A stretch of DNA of 64,000 bases from assembly GCF_001553265.1 (NCBI RefSeq), contig NZ_KQ960593.1, positions 62,001-126,000 of the forward strand. The letters are read 5' to 3'. Below, piece by piece: positions 27,472 to 36,505 of the stretch (position 1 is its first letter; every line of letters starts with the position of its first letter). The DNA is from Prevotella sp. DNF00663. Its GTDB lineage: Bacteria; Bacteroidota; Bacteroidia; Bacteroidales; Bacteroidaceae. The translations under genes and the position numbers were made by a program. The notes beneath the pieces were generated by a model. It had not been told where the DNA came from. It saw only the letters and a program-made list of their open reading frames with translations, and searched no databases.

Positions 27472-29834
27472 AAAGGAATGCCAATAAGATAGTCGTGCAA
27501 GTGTTGTTAGGAGCCATTGTTCTGTTAGCAACACAGTTGACTTCATGTTCTTCAACAAGCGCTATCCCCGATGGTGAACAACTTTATACGGGGTTAGAGA
27601 AGATACAATACACCAATTACGAAAAGAATTTGCATGCTGAAACCACTCAGTTGGAAATGGAATCGGCACTTGCTGCCATTCCCAATGGATCGCTTTTTGG
27701 CAGCAGTTATTACCGTACGCCTTTCCCAATACGCCTTTGGATATGGAATGCCTTTTCTCAATCGGAGTCTACTTTAGGCAAATGGATGACGAAAACATTT
27801 GGCACTCAGCCTAAACTAATGAGCCAAGTGAATCCTGATTTGCGCTCTTCGGTGGCCGAATCTCAGCTCAAGAAGTTCGGTTATTTCAATGGAAAGGTGA
27901 CTTATAACATCAAAACCGGACATAATCCAAAGAAAGCCAAGCTCTCTTATACGGTCGATATGGGACATTTGTGGACAGTAGATACACTGCAATACACAAA
28001 CTTTCCGATGACAACAGATAGTCTTATACGTGCTAGTAGAGCCGATGCGCTCATCAAGAGGGGGTATCCGTTCAGTGTATCTACACTGGATGGCGAGCGT
28101 CAGCGCATTGCCCGATTGCTCCGTAACAATGGTTTCTATTACCAACAAGCAGGTTATAGCTCTTATTTGGCAGATACTTTGAATGCTAAAGGCAAGGTTG
28201 CACTCAAGCTACAGATGGCAGATAGTTTGGATACCGATGTACTTACGAAATGGTATATAGGCAAGGTGACATATAATCTGAGACGTTCTTTCCTTGATAC
28301 ATTATACAATTCGACTACCCGAAGAGCTATAACCATTAACTATAACGGTCGTAAATCGCCCATACGAACAGGTGTTTTGCTACGTGGTCTGCGTCTTCGT
28401 CCACGTAAGTTGTACTGTTTGGCCGATGAAGAAGAGACAACCAAGTATCTACAAGGCACAGGATTGTTTGCCAATAGCGATTTGGTTTTCACTAAAAGAA
28501 GCGAAGATACGGAGACGGATACCCTCGATTTGTCTGTCAATTGTGTGATGGAAAAGAGGTATGACTTCTATGTTGGAGCCAATGCAAAAGGTAAGACTAC
28601 GGGGCGGATGGGGCCTGAACTCGTACTAGGTTTTACCAAGTTGAACACTTTCCGTGGCGGTGAAAAGCTCGATATTAACGTTCATGGTTCTTACGAATGG
28701 CAGACAGCCCATCGCTCTGAAGGTGCTGCTGCGCAGATAAACTCTTATTATTATGGTGCAGACGTGGCTTTGGTACTTCCTCGATTGTTGACACCTAGGA
28801 ATCTGTTTGGATTCCGTCGAGATTATACCAAGCTGCTTGACCGCAATCGTCGACATTATTATTTCATGCCGACAACAACTCTTAAAGCTTCATCAGATGT
28901 GCTTAACAGAGCCGGATACTACAAAAGACATGTGGTATCCGGCGAACTTACGTATGATTTTTGGACCAGTGCACAGTCTCATCACAGCTTTAGTCCCTTG
29001 ATACTTTCTTATGAATACATGACGAGTACGACACATGCGTTTGACAGCCTGTTAAATACAAATGCCTATTTGCAGGTTTCTATGCGCGACCAATTCGTAC
29101 CAAAGATGAGCTATACTTATCAGTATACCAGCCCATCTACTTATCGTAATCCTATCACTTGGTCGGCTACAGTGAGCGAGGCCGGCAATCTAATCTCGTT
29201 GGGATATATGGTTGCGGGTAAGAAATGGGACGATAAGAATAAGAAGATGTTTAAGAATCCTTTCGCACAATTCTTTAAGCTGGAGGGCGACTTTGTGAAG
29301 TTGTGGCATTTGTCAGAGTCTTCTTATATCGTGGGACATGCTTCTGCCGGTGCAATATGGAGCTACGGAAATGCTACGAAAGCCCCTTATTACGAGCAAT
29401 TCTACATAGGTGGTGCCAATAGTGTGCGTGCGTTTACGGTCAGGAGCATCGGACCGGGACGTTACAAACCTACGTCTTCCAAGTATTCTTACATAGAACA
29501 GACGGGCGATTTGAAACTTTTGTTCAACACGGAATACCGTACGAAACTCTTCGGAAGCCTTCATGGTGCTGTATTCTTGGATGCCGGCAATGTCTGGACA
29601 CTGAAAAAAGATGAGGCACGTCCCCAATCCCGGTTCAAGTTGAATCGCTTTTACCGCGATATGGCGGTGGGAACAGGTGTTGGCTTGCGTTATGATATGG
29701 GCATGTTTGTCATTCGTGTGGACTGGGGAATAGGTCTCCACGTGCCTTATGATACCGGAAAAAGCGGGTTCTACAATGTCTCCAGCTTCAAGGATGCACA
29801 GAGTATACATCTTGCTGTGGGCTATCCGTTCTAG
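27468..29834 (+). CDS. tamL: TamL: lipoprotein form of TamA (Omp85-family outer-membrane barrel)
   Basis: The outer-membrane partner of TamB, 788 residues. A lipoprotein signal ends in LTSC with Cys27, the feature that separates the Bacteroidetes TamL from proteobacterial TamA. POTRA-like domains follow (about 30-360, with SQLKKFGYFNGKV and RIARLLRNNGFYYQQAGY), then a 16-strand-type barrel (about 370-788). The barrel has the Omp85 FYIGGANSVRAF block (the xRGF/VRAF loop motif) and ends in an aromatic residue (AVGYPF). ATGA overlap with tamB. Confidence 0.93.
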   Translation: MKRNANKIVVQVLLGAIVLLATQLTSCSSTSAIPDGEQLYTGLEKIQYTNYEKNLHAETTQLEMESALAAIPNGSLFGSSYYRTPFPIRLWIWNAFSQSESTLGKWMTKTFGTQPKLMSQVNPDLRSSVAESQLKKFGYFNGKVTYNIKTGHNPKKAKLSYTVDMGHLWTVDTLQYTNFPMTTDSLIRASRADALIKRGYPFSVSTLDGERQRIARLLRNNGFYYQQAGYSSYLADTLNAKGKVALKLQMADSLDTDVLTKWYIGKVTYNLRRSFLDTLYNSTTRRAITINYNGRKSPIRTGVLLRGLRLRPRKLYCLADEEETTKYLQGTGLFANSDLVFTKRSEDTETDTLDLSVNCVMEKRYDFYVGANAKGKTTGRMGPELVLGFTKLNTFRGGEKLDINVHGSYEWQTAHRSEGAAAQINSYYYGADVALVLPRLLTPRNLFGFRRDYTKLLDRNRRHYYFMPTTTLKASSDVLNRAGYYKRHVVSGELTYDFWTSAQSHHSFSPLILSYEYMTSTTHAFDSLLNTNAYLQVSMRDQFVPKMSYTYQYTSPSTYRNPITWSATVSEAGNLISLGYMVAGKKWDDKNKKMFKNPFAQFFKLEGDFVKLWHLSESSYIVGHASAGAIWSYGNATKAPYYEQFYIGGANSVRAFTVRSIGPGRYKPTSSKYSYIEQTGDLKLLFNTEYRTKLFGSLHGAVFLDAGNVWTLKKDEARPQSRFKLNRFYRDMAVGTGVGLRYDMGMFVIRVDWGIGLHVPYDTGKSGFYNVSSFKDAQSIHLAVGYPF

Positions 29835-29856
29835 CAAAATAACCTTTGTGGAAATG

Positions 29857-29887
29857 TTCGGGTTCTCATTATAATTGTTTACTTTTG
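29857..29887 (+). promoter_or_regulatory. Promoter of the nucleotidyltransferase at 29.9 kb
   Basis: TTCG (29857-29860), 19 bases, TACTTTTG (29880-29887). Confidence 0.5.
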
Positions 29888-29933
29888 CATAAAAGAAAAT
29901 CTATATATACCAAAATACATAAAAATCAATAGT

Positions 29934-30845
29934 ATGAAACCAACTTTGTTGCTTCTTGCTGCCGGAATGGGCAGTCGTTATGGTGGACTGAAACAGTTAG
30001 ACGGATTAGGTCCTAATGGTGAGACTATCATGGATTATTCTATCTATGATGCCATGAAAGCCGGTTTTGGAAAAATTGTTTTCGTGATTCGTAAGGACTT
30101 TGAACAGGATTTCCGCGAGAAAATATTGTCTAAATACGAAGGTCATATACCTGCCGAACTGTGCTATCAAGCACTAGATAGTCTGCCCGAAGGGTTCAGT
30201 GTACCCGAAGGAAGAGAAAAACCATGGGGTACAAACCATGCTGTGATGATGGCTAAGGGAATCATTAACGAACCTTTCTGTGTTATCAATTGCGACGATT
30301 TCTACAATCGTGACTCTTTTATGGTTATTGGTAAGTTCTTGGCCGACCTGCCTGAGGGAGCTAAGAATCAGTATTCTATGGTAGGTTTCCGTGTAGGTAA
30401 CACGTTGAGCGATAATGGTACGGTGGCTCGTGGAGTCTGTGCCAAGAGCGAGGAAGGCAATCTGACTACTGTAGTAGAGCGTACTGAGATTATGCGTGTG
30501 GATGGTAAGGTGTCTTATAAAGATGAAAATGGTGAATGGGTAGCCATTGAAGACAACACACCTGTGTCTATGAACATGTGGGGATTCACTCCCGACTACT
30601 TCGAACATAGCGATGCTTACTTCAAAGAGTTCCTTAGCGACCCCAAGAACATGGAAAACTTGAAGGCTGAGTTCTTCATTCCATTGATGGTCAATAAGCT
30701 CGTGAACGAAGGTACTGCTACCGTTAAGGTACTTGATACTACAAGTAAATGGTTCGGTGTAACCTATGCTGCTGACCGTCAAGCTACTGTAGATCGCATT
30801 CAGAGCCTTGTTTCTGAAGGCGTATACCCTAATAAATTGTTCTAA
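29934..30845 (+). CDS. Sugar-phosphate-type nucleotidyltransferase
   Basis: A 303-residue GT-A-fold nucleotidyltransferase. The N-terminal signature LLAAGMGSRYGGLKQ is the nucleotide-binding loop with the catalytic Lys, and INCDDFY near residue 120 supplies the metal-binding acidic residues. It resembles the NTP_transferase group that makes NDP-sugars or NDP-alcohols and is widespread in Bacteroidales, but I cannot name the substrate. It is a single gene with its own promoter, followed by a repeat element. No sugar-processing enzyme adjoins it. Confidence 0.82.
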   Translation: MKPTLLLLAAGMGSRYGGLKQLDGLGPNGETIMDYSIYDAMKAGFGKIVFVIRKDFEQDFREKILSKYEGHIPAELCYQALDSLPEGFSVPEGREKPWGTNHAVMMAKGIINEPFCVINCDDFYNRDSFMVIGKFLADLPEGAKNQYSMVGFRVGNTLSDNGTVARGVCAKSEEGNLTTVVERTEIMRVDGKVSYKDENGEWVAIEDNTPVSMNMWGFTPDYFEHSDAYFKEFLSDPKNMENLKAEFFIPLMVNKLVNEGTATVKVLDTTSKWFGVTYAADRQATVDRIQSLVSEGVYPNKLF

Positions 30846-31100
30846 ATGAGATACTCCTTGGCTCGTGATAGTATCAAGGTTGCTACTTGATAAGATTACT
30901 ATTCGAGCATGAGGATGCTTCTTTTGATTTGATGCCAAGGCTTAACAGCGATGCTGCCGAGCCTTGGCATTTTTGTTGAAAAGCCTTGGCAGTGATGCTG
31001 CAGGGGCGTTGCAGGGAGTTAAGAGTGATGAGTTAGGAGTGAGAATTTATTGAGTTAGGAGTGAGAAGTGAATAGTTTGGAGTGATAGGAGTATTCTGTT
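30846..31100 (+). repeat. REP-like intergenic repeat, copy 4, with duplicated tail
   Basis: This gene-free stretch runs to 31162. ATGCCAAGGC (30932-30941) and its exact inverse GCCTTGGCAT (30961-30970) enclose ttaacagcgatgctgccga. Two more GC-rich units follow to 31012. The purine-rich tail is present twice as a direct repeat: GAGTTAGGAGTGAGAA at 31030-31045 and 31052-31067, a period of 22 bases. Confidence 0.65.
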
Positions 31101-31147
31101 TTAAGAGAATGTGTGGCTCTCCGGCTATGGCATTCTCTTTTTTTTAT

Positions 31148-31155
31148 TACCTTTG
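31148..31155 (+). promoter_or_regulatory. -7 element immediately before the DHH gene
   Basis: TACCTTTG ends 7 bases before the ATG at 31163, implying a leader of a few bases at most. No good -33 element is seen. Confidence 0.5.
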
Positions 31156-31162
31156 CAGCACT

Positions 31163-32200
31163 ATGCAAATGAACATTCTAAACGACATTGAACTTGCACA
31201 ATTACAGCAGGCTATTGGAGAATCGAATCATATAGTGGTGTGTTGTCATAAAGGACCGGACGGAGATGCCATCGGTTCGTCGCTGGCATGGACCGAGTAT
31301 CTGCGTCAAGCAGGCAAAGAAGCTACGTTGGTTATACCCGATGCCTTCCCCGATTTCCTGAAATGGCTGCCCGGTGTGGAGCGTATTGTGCGCCATGATC
31401 GCCATCCAAAGAGTGTGGAAAAGTTGTTCGGACAGGCCGACTTGGTCTTCTGTCTCGACTTCAATGTGCCGGGTAGGGTGGAAGATATGGAACAAGTGCT
31501 CACGGCATCACCTGCCAAGAAGATTATGATAGACCATCATTTGAATCCTGATATGGACACAGTTTTGACGGTATCTCATCCGGAAATGAGCAGTACTTCG
31601 GAGATGATATTCCGCATTATATGGCAATTGGGAGCCTTCGATATGATGACCAAGAAGATAGCTGTGCCTATCTATTGTGGCATGATGACCGACACGGGTG
31701 GGTTTACGTATAATTCTTCGCGTCCGGAAATTTACTTTATCATTGGTCAACTTTTGACCAAAGGATTTGATAAGGATAAGATTTATCGGCAAGTATTCAA
31801 CAACTATAGTTCTTGGGCCATTCGTTTCCGAGGCTATTTGATGAGTCAAAAGCTAAATGTCTTTGAAGATTTGCATGCTTCTTATTTTGCCGTTACTAAG
31901 CAAGATATGGAAGACTACCATTTCATCAAGGGCGATTTGGAAGGCTTGGTGAACGAACCTTTACGTATCAAGGGGCTGAAACTCTCTATTTCTCTGCGTG
32001 AAGACGACCGTCACGAGAACACTGTTTTGGTGAGTACACGTTCGGTCGACGACTTCCCTTGTAACCTTTTGGCTGCTGAATTCTTCAATGGTGGCGGCCA
32101 TATGAATGCTGCAGGTGGAAAACTACATTGCTCTATGGCCGAAGCAGAGCAGATAGCACGTCGCGCCATAGCCCATTATGAGAGTTTTTTAAAAGGTTAA
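31163..32200 (+). CDS. DHH/DHHA1-family phosphoesterase (NrnA-like)
   Basis: Probably degrades very short RNAs or pAp or cyclic-dinucleotide products (NrnA/GdpP-like DHH-DHHA1 family). It has 345 residues from 31163. An ATG two codons on (31169) is the alternative; the open frame upstream crosses the repeat and promoter and is not coding. The metal-site motifs are HKGPDGDA, CLDFN (the DxN-like element), the DHH motif in MIDHHLN, and MTDTGGF. The C-terminal DHHA1 signature is GGGHMNAAGG. The promoter just upstream suggests a nearly leaderless mRNA. Confidence 0.9.
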   Translation: MQMNILNDIELAQLQQAIGESNHIVVCCHKGPDGDAIGSSLAWTEYLRQAGKEATLVIPDAFPDFLKWLPGVERIVRHDRHPKSVEKLFGQADLVFCLDFNVPGRVEDMEQVLTASPAKKIMIDHHLNPDMDTVLTVSHPEMSSTSEMIFRIIWQLGAFDMMTKKIAVPIYCGMMTDTGGFTYNSSRPEIYFIIGQLLTKGFDKDKIYRQVFNNYSSWAIRFRGYLMSQKLNVFEDLHASYFAVTKQDMEDYHFIKGDLEGLVNEPLRIKGLKLSISLREDDRHENTVLVSTRSVDDFPCNLLAAEFFNGGGHMNAAGGKLHCSMAEAEQIARRAIAHYESFLKG

Positions 32201-32248
32201 AAGTTTTATAAAACATGTAAGGTCAATCATAAATAGTAATCTTTTTTG

Positions 32249-32256
32249 TACCTTTG
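32249..32256 (+). promoter_or_regulatory. -7 element of the DUF4827 lipoprotein gene
   Basis: TACCTTTG lies 20 bases before the ATG at 32276. An in-frame ATG at 32246 lies inside or before it and so cannot be the start. Confidence 0.5.
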
Positions 32257-32275
32257 TGCGATAACATACAACACA

Positions 32276-32911
32276 ATGAAGAAATTTACATTCCTCTTTC
32301 TCGCCTTGATAGGTGTCATTATCTTTGCTTCTTGTCGCGATCATGAGACGTATGCAGATAAGAAGAAGAAAGAACGTACAGCTATATCTCAGTATCTTGC
32401 GAAGGAAAAAGTCAATGTTATTAATGAATCGGAGTTCTTTAAAGATACAACTACCGATGTCAGTAAGAACGAATTTGTGCTACTTGAAAGCTCCGGAATC
32501 TATTTGCAGATAGTCAGGAGGGGAGCAGGTAAGCCTATTAAGAAAGGTGAGACTGCTAATGTGTTGTGTCGTTTTACAGAGACAAACTTGATGACCGACT
32601 CTGTCATCTTGAGTAATAATGTAGCTTATTATTCGATGATTTCGGATAAAATGACGGTTTGGAATACCAGTGGAACATACACCGGTGTGTTTGATAGTCG
32701 CAATAGTGTGATGTTTACTGCTTATAAAAGCACTTCAGTTCCGACTGGTTGGATGTCGGTGTTCCCCTATATTAAGTTGGGACGCCAAACTAAAGAGAAT
32801 GAAGAAATAGCCAAAGTAAAGATTATTGTTCCTAGTGATCGAGGTACATTGGCGGCTTCTCGTGCGGTCTATCCCAGTCTCTTTGAGTTGACATTCCAAC
32901 GAGATATCTAA
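32276..32911 (+). CDS. DUF4827-family lipoprotein (FKBP-like fold suspected)
   Basis: A 211-residue envelope lipoprotein. The signal peptide runs MKKFTFLFLALIGVIIFASC, with the acylated Cys at residue 20. The rest matches my memory of the Bacteroidales DUF4827 family: an N-terminal lysine-rich helix (KKKKERTAISQYLAKEKV), then a beta-rich domain containing GIYLQIVRRGAGKPIKKGE. That block resembles the opening strands of FKBP-type prolyl isomerases, but the usual catalytic aromatic residues are not evident, so activity is uncertain. It lies 29 bases upstream of the GlmM-like gene and probably shares its transcript. Confidence 0.8.
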   Translation: MKKFTFLFLALIGVIIFASCRDHETYADKKKKERTAISQYLAKEKVNVINESEFFKDTTTDVSKNEFVLLESSGIYLQIVRRGAGKPIKKGETANVLCRFTETNLMTDSVILSNNVAYYSMISDKMTVWNTSGTYTGVFDSRNSVMFTAYKSTSVPTGWMSVFPYIKLGRQTKENEEIAKVKIIVPSDRGTLAASRAVYPSLFELTFQRDI

Positions 32912-32940
32912 TAAAAACAACATAGTTAAAACCTTAATCC

Positions 32941-34323
32941 ATGACATTAATAAAATCTATTTCAGGTATCCGTGGAACGATTGGTGGTTCTACGGGCGAC
33001 ACACTGAATCCACTTGACATCGTCAAGTTCACTTCAGCTTATGCAACTTTCATTCGTCGTAGCAAGCAGTCTAGCAGCAATACGATTGTGGTTGGGCGCG
33101 ATGCACGTATCTCTGGTGAGATGGTTAAGAACGTAGTATGCGGTACTTTGATGGGTATTGGCTACGATGTGCTTGACATTGGATTGGCAACGACTCCAAC
33201 AACCGAACTCGCTGTCCGTATGAGTGGTGCTGCTGGTGGCCTTATTTTGACTGCCAGTCATAACCCACGTCATTGGAATGCATTGAAATTGTTGAATCAT
33301 GAAGGTGAATTCTTGACCAAAGACGATGGTAATGAAGTGTTAGCTTTGGCTGAGAAAGAAGACTTTGAGTATGCTGATGTAGACCACTTAGGTAAGTATA
33401 CAGCCGATTCTACATTTGATAAGCGACACATAGAGTCGGTGCTGGCATTGAAATTGGTTGATGTAGAAGCCATTAAGAATGCTCATTTCAAGGTAGCTGT
33501 CGACACAGTTAACAGTGTTGGTGGTGTTATCCTGCCTCATTTGTTTGAAGCATTAGGCGTGGAATACACTTTATTGAATGGTGAACCAAATGGCGATTTT
33601 GCTCATAATCCGGAACCATTGGAGAAGAATTTGGGGGGTATCATGACCGAAGTAGCCAAGGGCGGATACGATTTGGGCGTTGTGGTTGACCCCGATGTAG
33701 ACCGTTTGGTGTTCATTTGTGAGGATGGAAAGATGTATGGCGAGGAATATACACTTGTTTCTGTGGCTGATTATGTGCTCGAGCATACACCCGGTAACAC
33801 CGTAAGTAATTTGAGTTCTACGCGTGCTTTGCGTGATGTTACGGAGAAATATGGTTGTCAGTATGCTGCCGCTGCTGTTGGAGAGGTAAATGTTACAACC
33901 AAGATGAAGGCTGTGAACGCTGTTATTGGTGGCGAAGGCAACGGTGGAGTTATCTATCCTGAAAGCCATTATGGTCGTGATGCACTTGTAGGTATTGCCC
34001 TCTTCTTGTCTTTATTGGCTCATAAGGGCTGCAAGGTGAGCGAACTTCGTGCTAGCTATCCTAACTATTTCATCGCTAAGAATCGCATTGATTTGACTCC
34101 ATCTACCGATGTTGATGCTATCTTGGAGAAGGTGAAGGAGATGTTTAAAGACGAACAAGTGACCGATATTGATGGTGTCAAGATTGATTTCCCCGATAAG
34201 TGGGTTCACTTACGTAAGAGTAATACCGAGCCAATTATCCGTGTTTACAGTGAAGCTGCAACAATGGAAGAGGCCGATGCCATTGGTAAGAAACTGATGC
34301 AGGTGGTTTATGATATGCAATAA
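32941..34323 (+). CDS. glmM: Phosphoglucosamine/phosphomannomutase-type enzyme (GlmM-like)
   Basis: A 460-residue alpha-D-phosphohexomutase. The active-site loop TASHNP (104-109) carries phosphoserine 106. The metal loop is DPDVDR (250-255), the sugar loop GEGNGG and the phosphate-binding loop RKSNTEP. The start SISGIRGTIGG is typical of the GlmM/ManB branch found in Bacteroidetes. It most likely makes glucosamine-1-phosphate for cell-wall and LPS precursors. The gene converges on the DUF4112 gene with only eight bases between the stop codons and no visible terminator. Confidence 0.88.
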   Translation: MTLIKSISGIRGTIGGSTGDTLNPLDIVKFTSAYATFIRRSKQSSSNTIVVGRDARISGEMVKNVVCGTLMGIGYDVLDIGLATTPTTELAVRMSGAAGGLILTASHNPRHWNALKLLNHEGEFLTKDDGNEVLALAEKEDFEYADVDHLGKYTADSTFDKRHIESVLALKLVDVEAIKNAHFKVAVDTVNSVGGVILPHLFEALGVEYTLLNGEPNGDFAHNPEPLEKNLGGIMTEVAKGGYDLGVVVDPDVDRLVFICEDGKMYGEEYTLVSVADYVLEHTPGNTVSNLSSTRALRDVTEKYGCQYAAAAVGEVNVTTKMKAVNAVIGGEGNGGVIYPESHYGRDALVGIALFLSLLAHKGCKVSELRASYPNYFIAKNRIDLTPSTDVDAILEKVKEMFKDEQVTDIDGVKIDFPDKWVHLRKSNTEPIIRVYSEAATMEEADAIGKKLMQVVYDMQ

Positions 34324-34331
34324 AAATGGAA

Positions 34332-34802
34332 TTACCAAATGAGGTAAATCTGTTTGGCGAGCCAAATGAGGCTCCATATCATACCAATAATCATCAAGAT
34401 TAATACAACGAGGGTTAGAACAGAAAGGGCAGCCTTTCTGTTCACTTCGTTTATAACGGTTTTATCATCGTTGATAAAGCCATCTAGAAGTTGCATATTC
34501 TTGCTGTTGGCGCGATGAAAGAAGTCTATTACGTTGCCAACATAGAAAGGAATCAAGCCCAATAGCACATCGCGCAGCGTGTTGTTGAGTATTGCAAGCG
34601 TGAGTGGAATGGACCGTAGCTTGAACAAACTGAAGTAGATATGGACGAGAGAAAATAGGGCTGCGACCGTATCTCCGATTCCGCCGGGTACGAAACCAAT
34701 CACCGCGTCTAGATAATATTGGTCTAGATACTGCGTTATTTGTTTCATACGGCCATACAATGCTGTCTTTTTGAGGTTCTCTTTTCTAATTTGATTGGTC
34801 AT
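34332..34802 (-). CDS. DUF4112 membrane protein
   Basis: A small membrane protein of unknown function, 156 residues from the ATG at 34802. Family sequence begins near LDQYYLDAVIGFVPGGIGD, the typical DUF4112 opening. Two or three hydrophobic segments follow, with IPFYVGNVIDFFHRANSKN, then a C-terminal helix (about 130-150). A longer start (34853) would add a basic stretch and overlap the upstream gene further. With 34802 the overlap is 17 bases. It is the last gene of a minus-strand operon. Confidence 0.8.
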   Translation of the reverse strand: MTNQIRKENLKKTALYGRMKQITQYLDQYYLDAVIGFVPGGIGDTVAALFSLVHIYFSLFKLRSIPLTLAILNNTLRDVLLGLIPFYVGNVIDFFHRANSKNMQLLDGFINDDKTVINEVNRKAALSVLTLVVLILMIIGMIWSLIWLAKQIYLIW

Positions 34803-35535
34803 TGGTAGAGACGATTCCTTCTTCTTTGATAAGCTCTTGATAGGTTTCATCAAGGGTGTTCAACATCACGTTCATGTTGGTTTCGCTACCACAAGCAGTG
34901 AGGAATAGCTCGTTTAAATTGGCTTCTCCGGGTTTAAGTTGGCTGTCATTGATGAGTAAATGGATGTTGATAATCAGCAAACGGAGGATAGTTGGCTGAT
35001 GGAGTGAGGCTTTCTTGGTTTTTGAAAGTTTGATGCCTGTAGTGTAGGATTTAAGGATTGTGCGCACCATCAAGTTGATAGCAAGTGGCTCGTTGGCTAC
35101 AGACAGTTGGTTGCCATGCGTATATTGCTTCAGGTATTCGGCTACATCATAGAACTTTCCACGCAGTAAGTAGTCGAAATTTTGCTTGTATTCAGTGACC
35201 ATAGCATCGTACAACTTCTGTGTTTTACATGCAAAACGCAGGTAATCTTGCATTGTTGGCTTTTTCGTTTCAAACTCTTTGGTGAGTCGTTGTTGTGCAT
35301 CTGCTACGTCACGGTAGTTCAATCGGATGAACATGGTGAACATTATCATGAAGAAAGCGTCTGCAATCTGGTCGTAATGTTCCAGCATTGCTTGCTTGAT
35401 GTTACGCGGGTTGTATTTCTTGTCGGTGTCGTCGGTAGGGTAGAGACTATCCATGATGCCCATGGTAAAGGCTTCGAAGAATGCCCTTATCAATGCGGTT
35501 GTGGCCTGATAACTGTTTACGTGTTTGCTATTCAT
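34786..35535 (-). CDS. Helical protein of unknown function
   Basis: I do not recognise this 249-residue protein. It is predicted all-alpha and soluble, without signal peptide; the slightly hydrophobic FFMIMFTMFIRL (about 61-72) is probably a buried helix. It overlaps queG by eight bases and the DUF4112 gene by seventeen, so all are co-translated. Charged helices such as LTKEFETKKPTMQDYLRF and a C-terminal acidic helix are the only features. No catalytic motif is visible. Codon use looks like its neighbours. Confidence 0.7.
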   Translation of the reverse strand: MNSKHVNSYQATTALIRAFFEAFTMGIMDSLYPTDDTDKKYNPRNIKQAMLEHYDQIADAFFMIMFTMFIRLNYRDVADAQQRLTKEFETKKPTMQDYLRFACKTQKLYDAMVTEYKQNFDYLLRGKFYDVAEYLKQYTHGNQLSVANEPLAINLMVRTILKSYTTGIKLSKTKKASLHQPTILRLLIINIHLLINDSQLKPGEANLNELFLTACGSETNMNVMLNTLDETYQELIKEEGIVSTNDQSN

Positions 35536-36505
35536 CGTCTTGTTGTTTGGTATCCAAAGTTAATTCATTTCCTTCATAATCGCAAGTAGCGGCCTTGATA
35601 TTTCTCATGAGTCCGGCATATTTGGCTCTCTTGACAGCACTCCCTTTGAAAAGTTTGCGGTAATCTTCCTCGCTTAGATTTATCCAATCGCCCCGTTTCA
35701 TACGCAAAAGTTCTTCTTTGGGCTGCAATTCGGGTGTATCGTTGGGATGAGCGAAGCGATTCCATGGGCATACTTGTTGACAACGGTCGCATCCATAGAT
35801 GGTTTCTCCCATCTTACATGCATATTTCTGTGGTATATCATTGCGATTTTCAATGGTCTGATAACTCAGACAAGCAAGTGCATTGAGTTCCTTTCCTTCT
35901 TGTAGAGCGCCTGTCGGACAGTTGTCTATACACCGATGGCAGTTTCCACATCGGTTCTTTGCTGGTTCATCGTATTCCAACTCAATGTCTAAAAACAACT
36001 CTCCAAGGAAGAACATGCTGCCTGCATGGGGAATAATCAATTGATGATTCTTGCCTATCCAGCCCAATCCTGCTTGCGCAGCCCAGTATCGTTCGAGCAC
36101 AGGAGCGCTGTCGCAAAACACACGATAGTTTTCTACTCCTATCTTATCTGCCAACTCTCTGAGTTTATTTTTCACGATATCGTGGTAGTCTTGCCCCAAT
36201 GCGTAAGCGGCAAAACGAAGTTCTCCGTCCTCAAAATCATGTGCCGGAGCATAGTTTAATGCCACACATACGATGCTCTTGAGTCCATCCATGAGCAGTC
36301 GAGGGTCGAGTCGCCTGTCGGTATAGTTATTCATATAAGCCATACCGGCATAATATTCTGCATCCAACCAGCGTCTGACGTGACATGCTGTAGCCTCGTC
36401 TACTCTGTCGGCTTGCGCAATGCCACAAGCAAAGAAGCCGAGGTTTTTAGCCTCGGCTTTTATTATTTCGCTTAATTCTTGCTTATTCGAAGATTTTAAA
36501 CTCAT
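35528..36505 (-). CDS. queG: Epoxyqueuosine reductase
   Basis: Carries out the last step of queuosine synthesis in tRNA, reducing epoxyqueuosine with a cobalamin cofactor. It has 325 residues from the ATG at 36505 (MSLKSSNKQELSEII). The N-terminal domain has LGFFACGIAQAD. The cobalamin/active-site region holds CDSAPVLERYWAAQAGLGWIGKN, shown here as DSAPVLER and GLGWIGKN. Two [4Fe-4S] ferredoxin motifs are CGNCHRCIDNCP and CGCDRCQQVCPW-like CDRCQQVCPWN. The C-terminal HEAT-like repeats of long QueG are absent. The start overlaps the end of the deacetylase gene by 23 bases. Confidence 0.93.
   Translation of the reverse strand: MSLKSSNKQELSEIIKAEAKNLGFFACGIAQADRVDEATACHVRRWLDAEYYAGMAYMNNYTDRRLDPRLLMDGLKSIVCVALNYAPAHDFEDGELRFAAYALGQDYHDIVKNKLRELADKIGVENYRVFCDSAPVLERYWAAQAGLGWIGKNHQLIIPHAGSMFFLGELFLDIELEYDEPAKNRCGNCHRCIDNCPTGALQEGKELNALACLSYQTIENRNDIPQKYACKMGETIYGCDRCQQVCPWNRFAHPNDTPELQPKEELLRMKRGDWINLSEEDYRKLFKGSAVKRAKYAGLMRNIKAATCDYEGNELTLDTKQQDDE

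Noticed and set aside
30174-30938. A 254-codon minus-strand frame over the 29.9 kb nucleotidyltransferase gene
   Set aside because: Shadow of the conserved gene; translation rich in His, Ser and Thr without domain features.
30931-31070. CRISPR array at the tandem repeats of copy 4
   Set aside because: Units are imperfect, lack unique equal-length spacers, recur singly across the window, and no cas gene is present.
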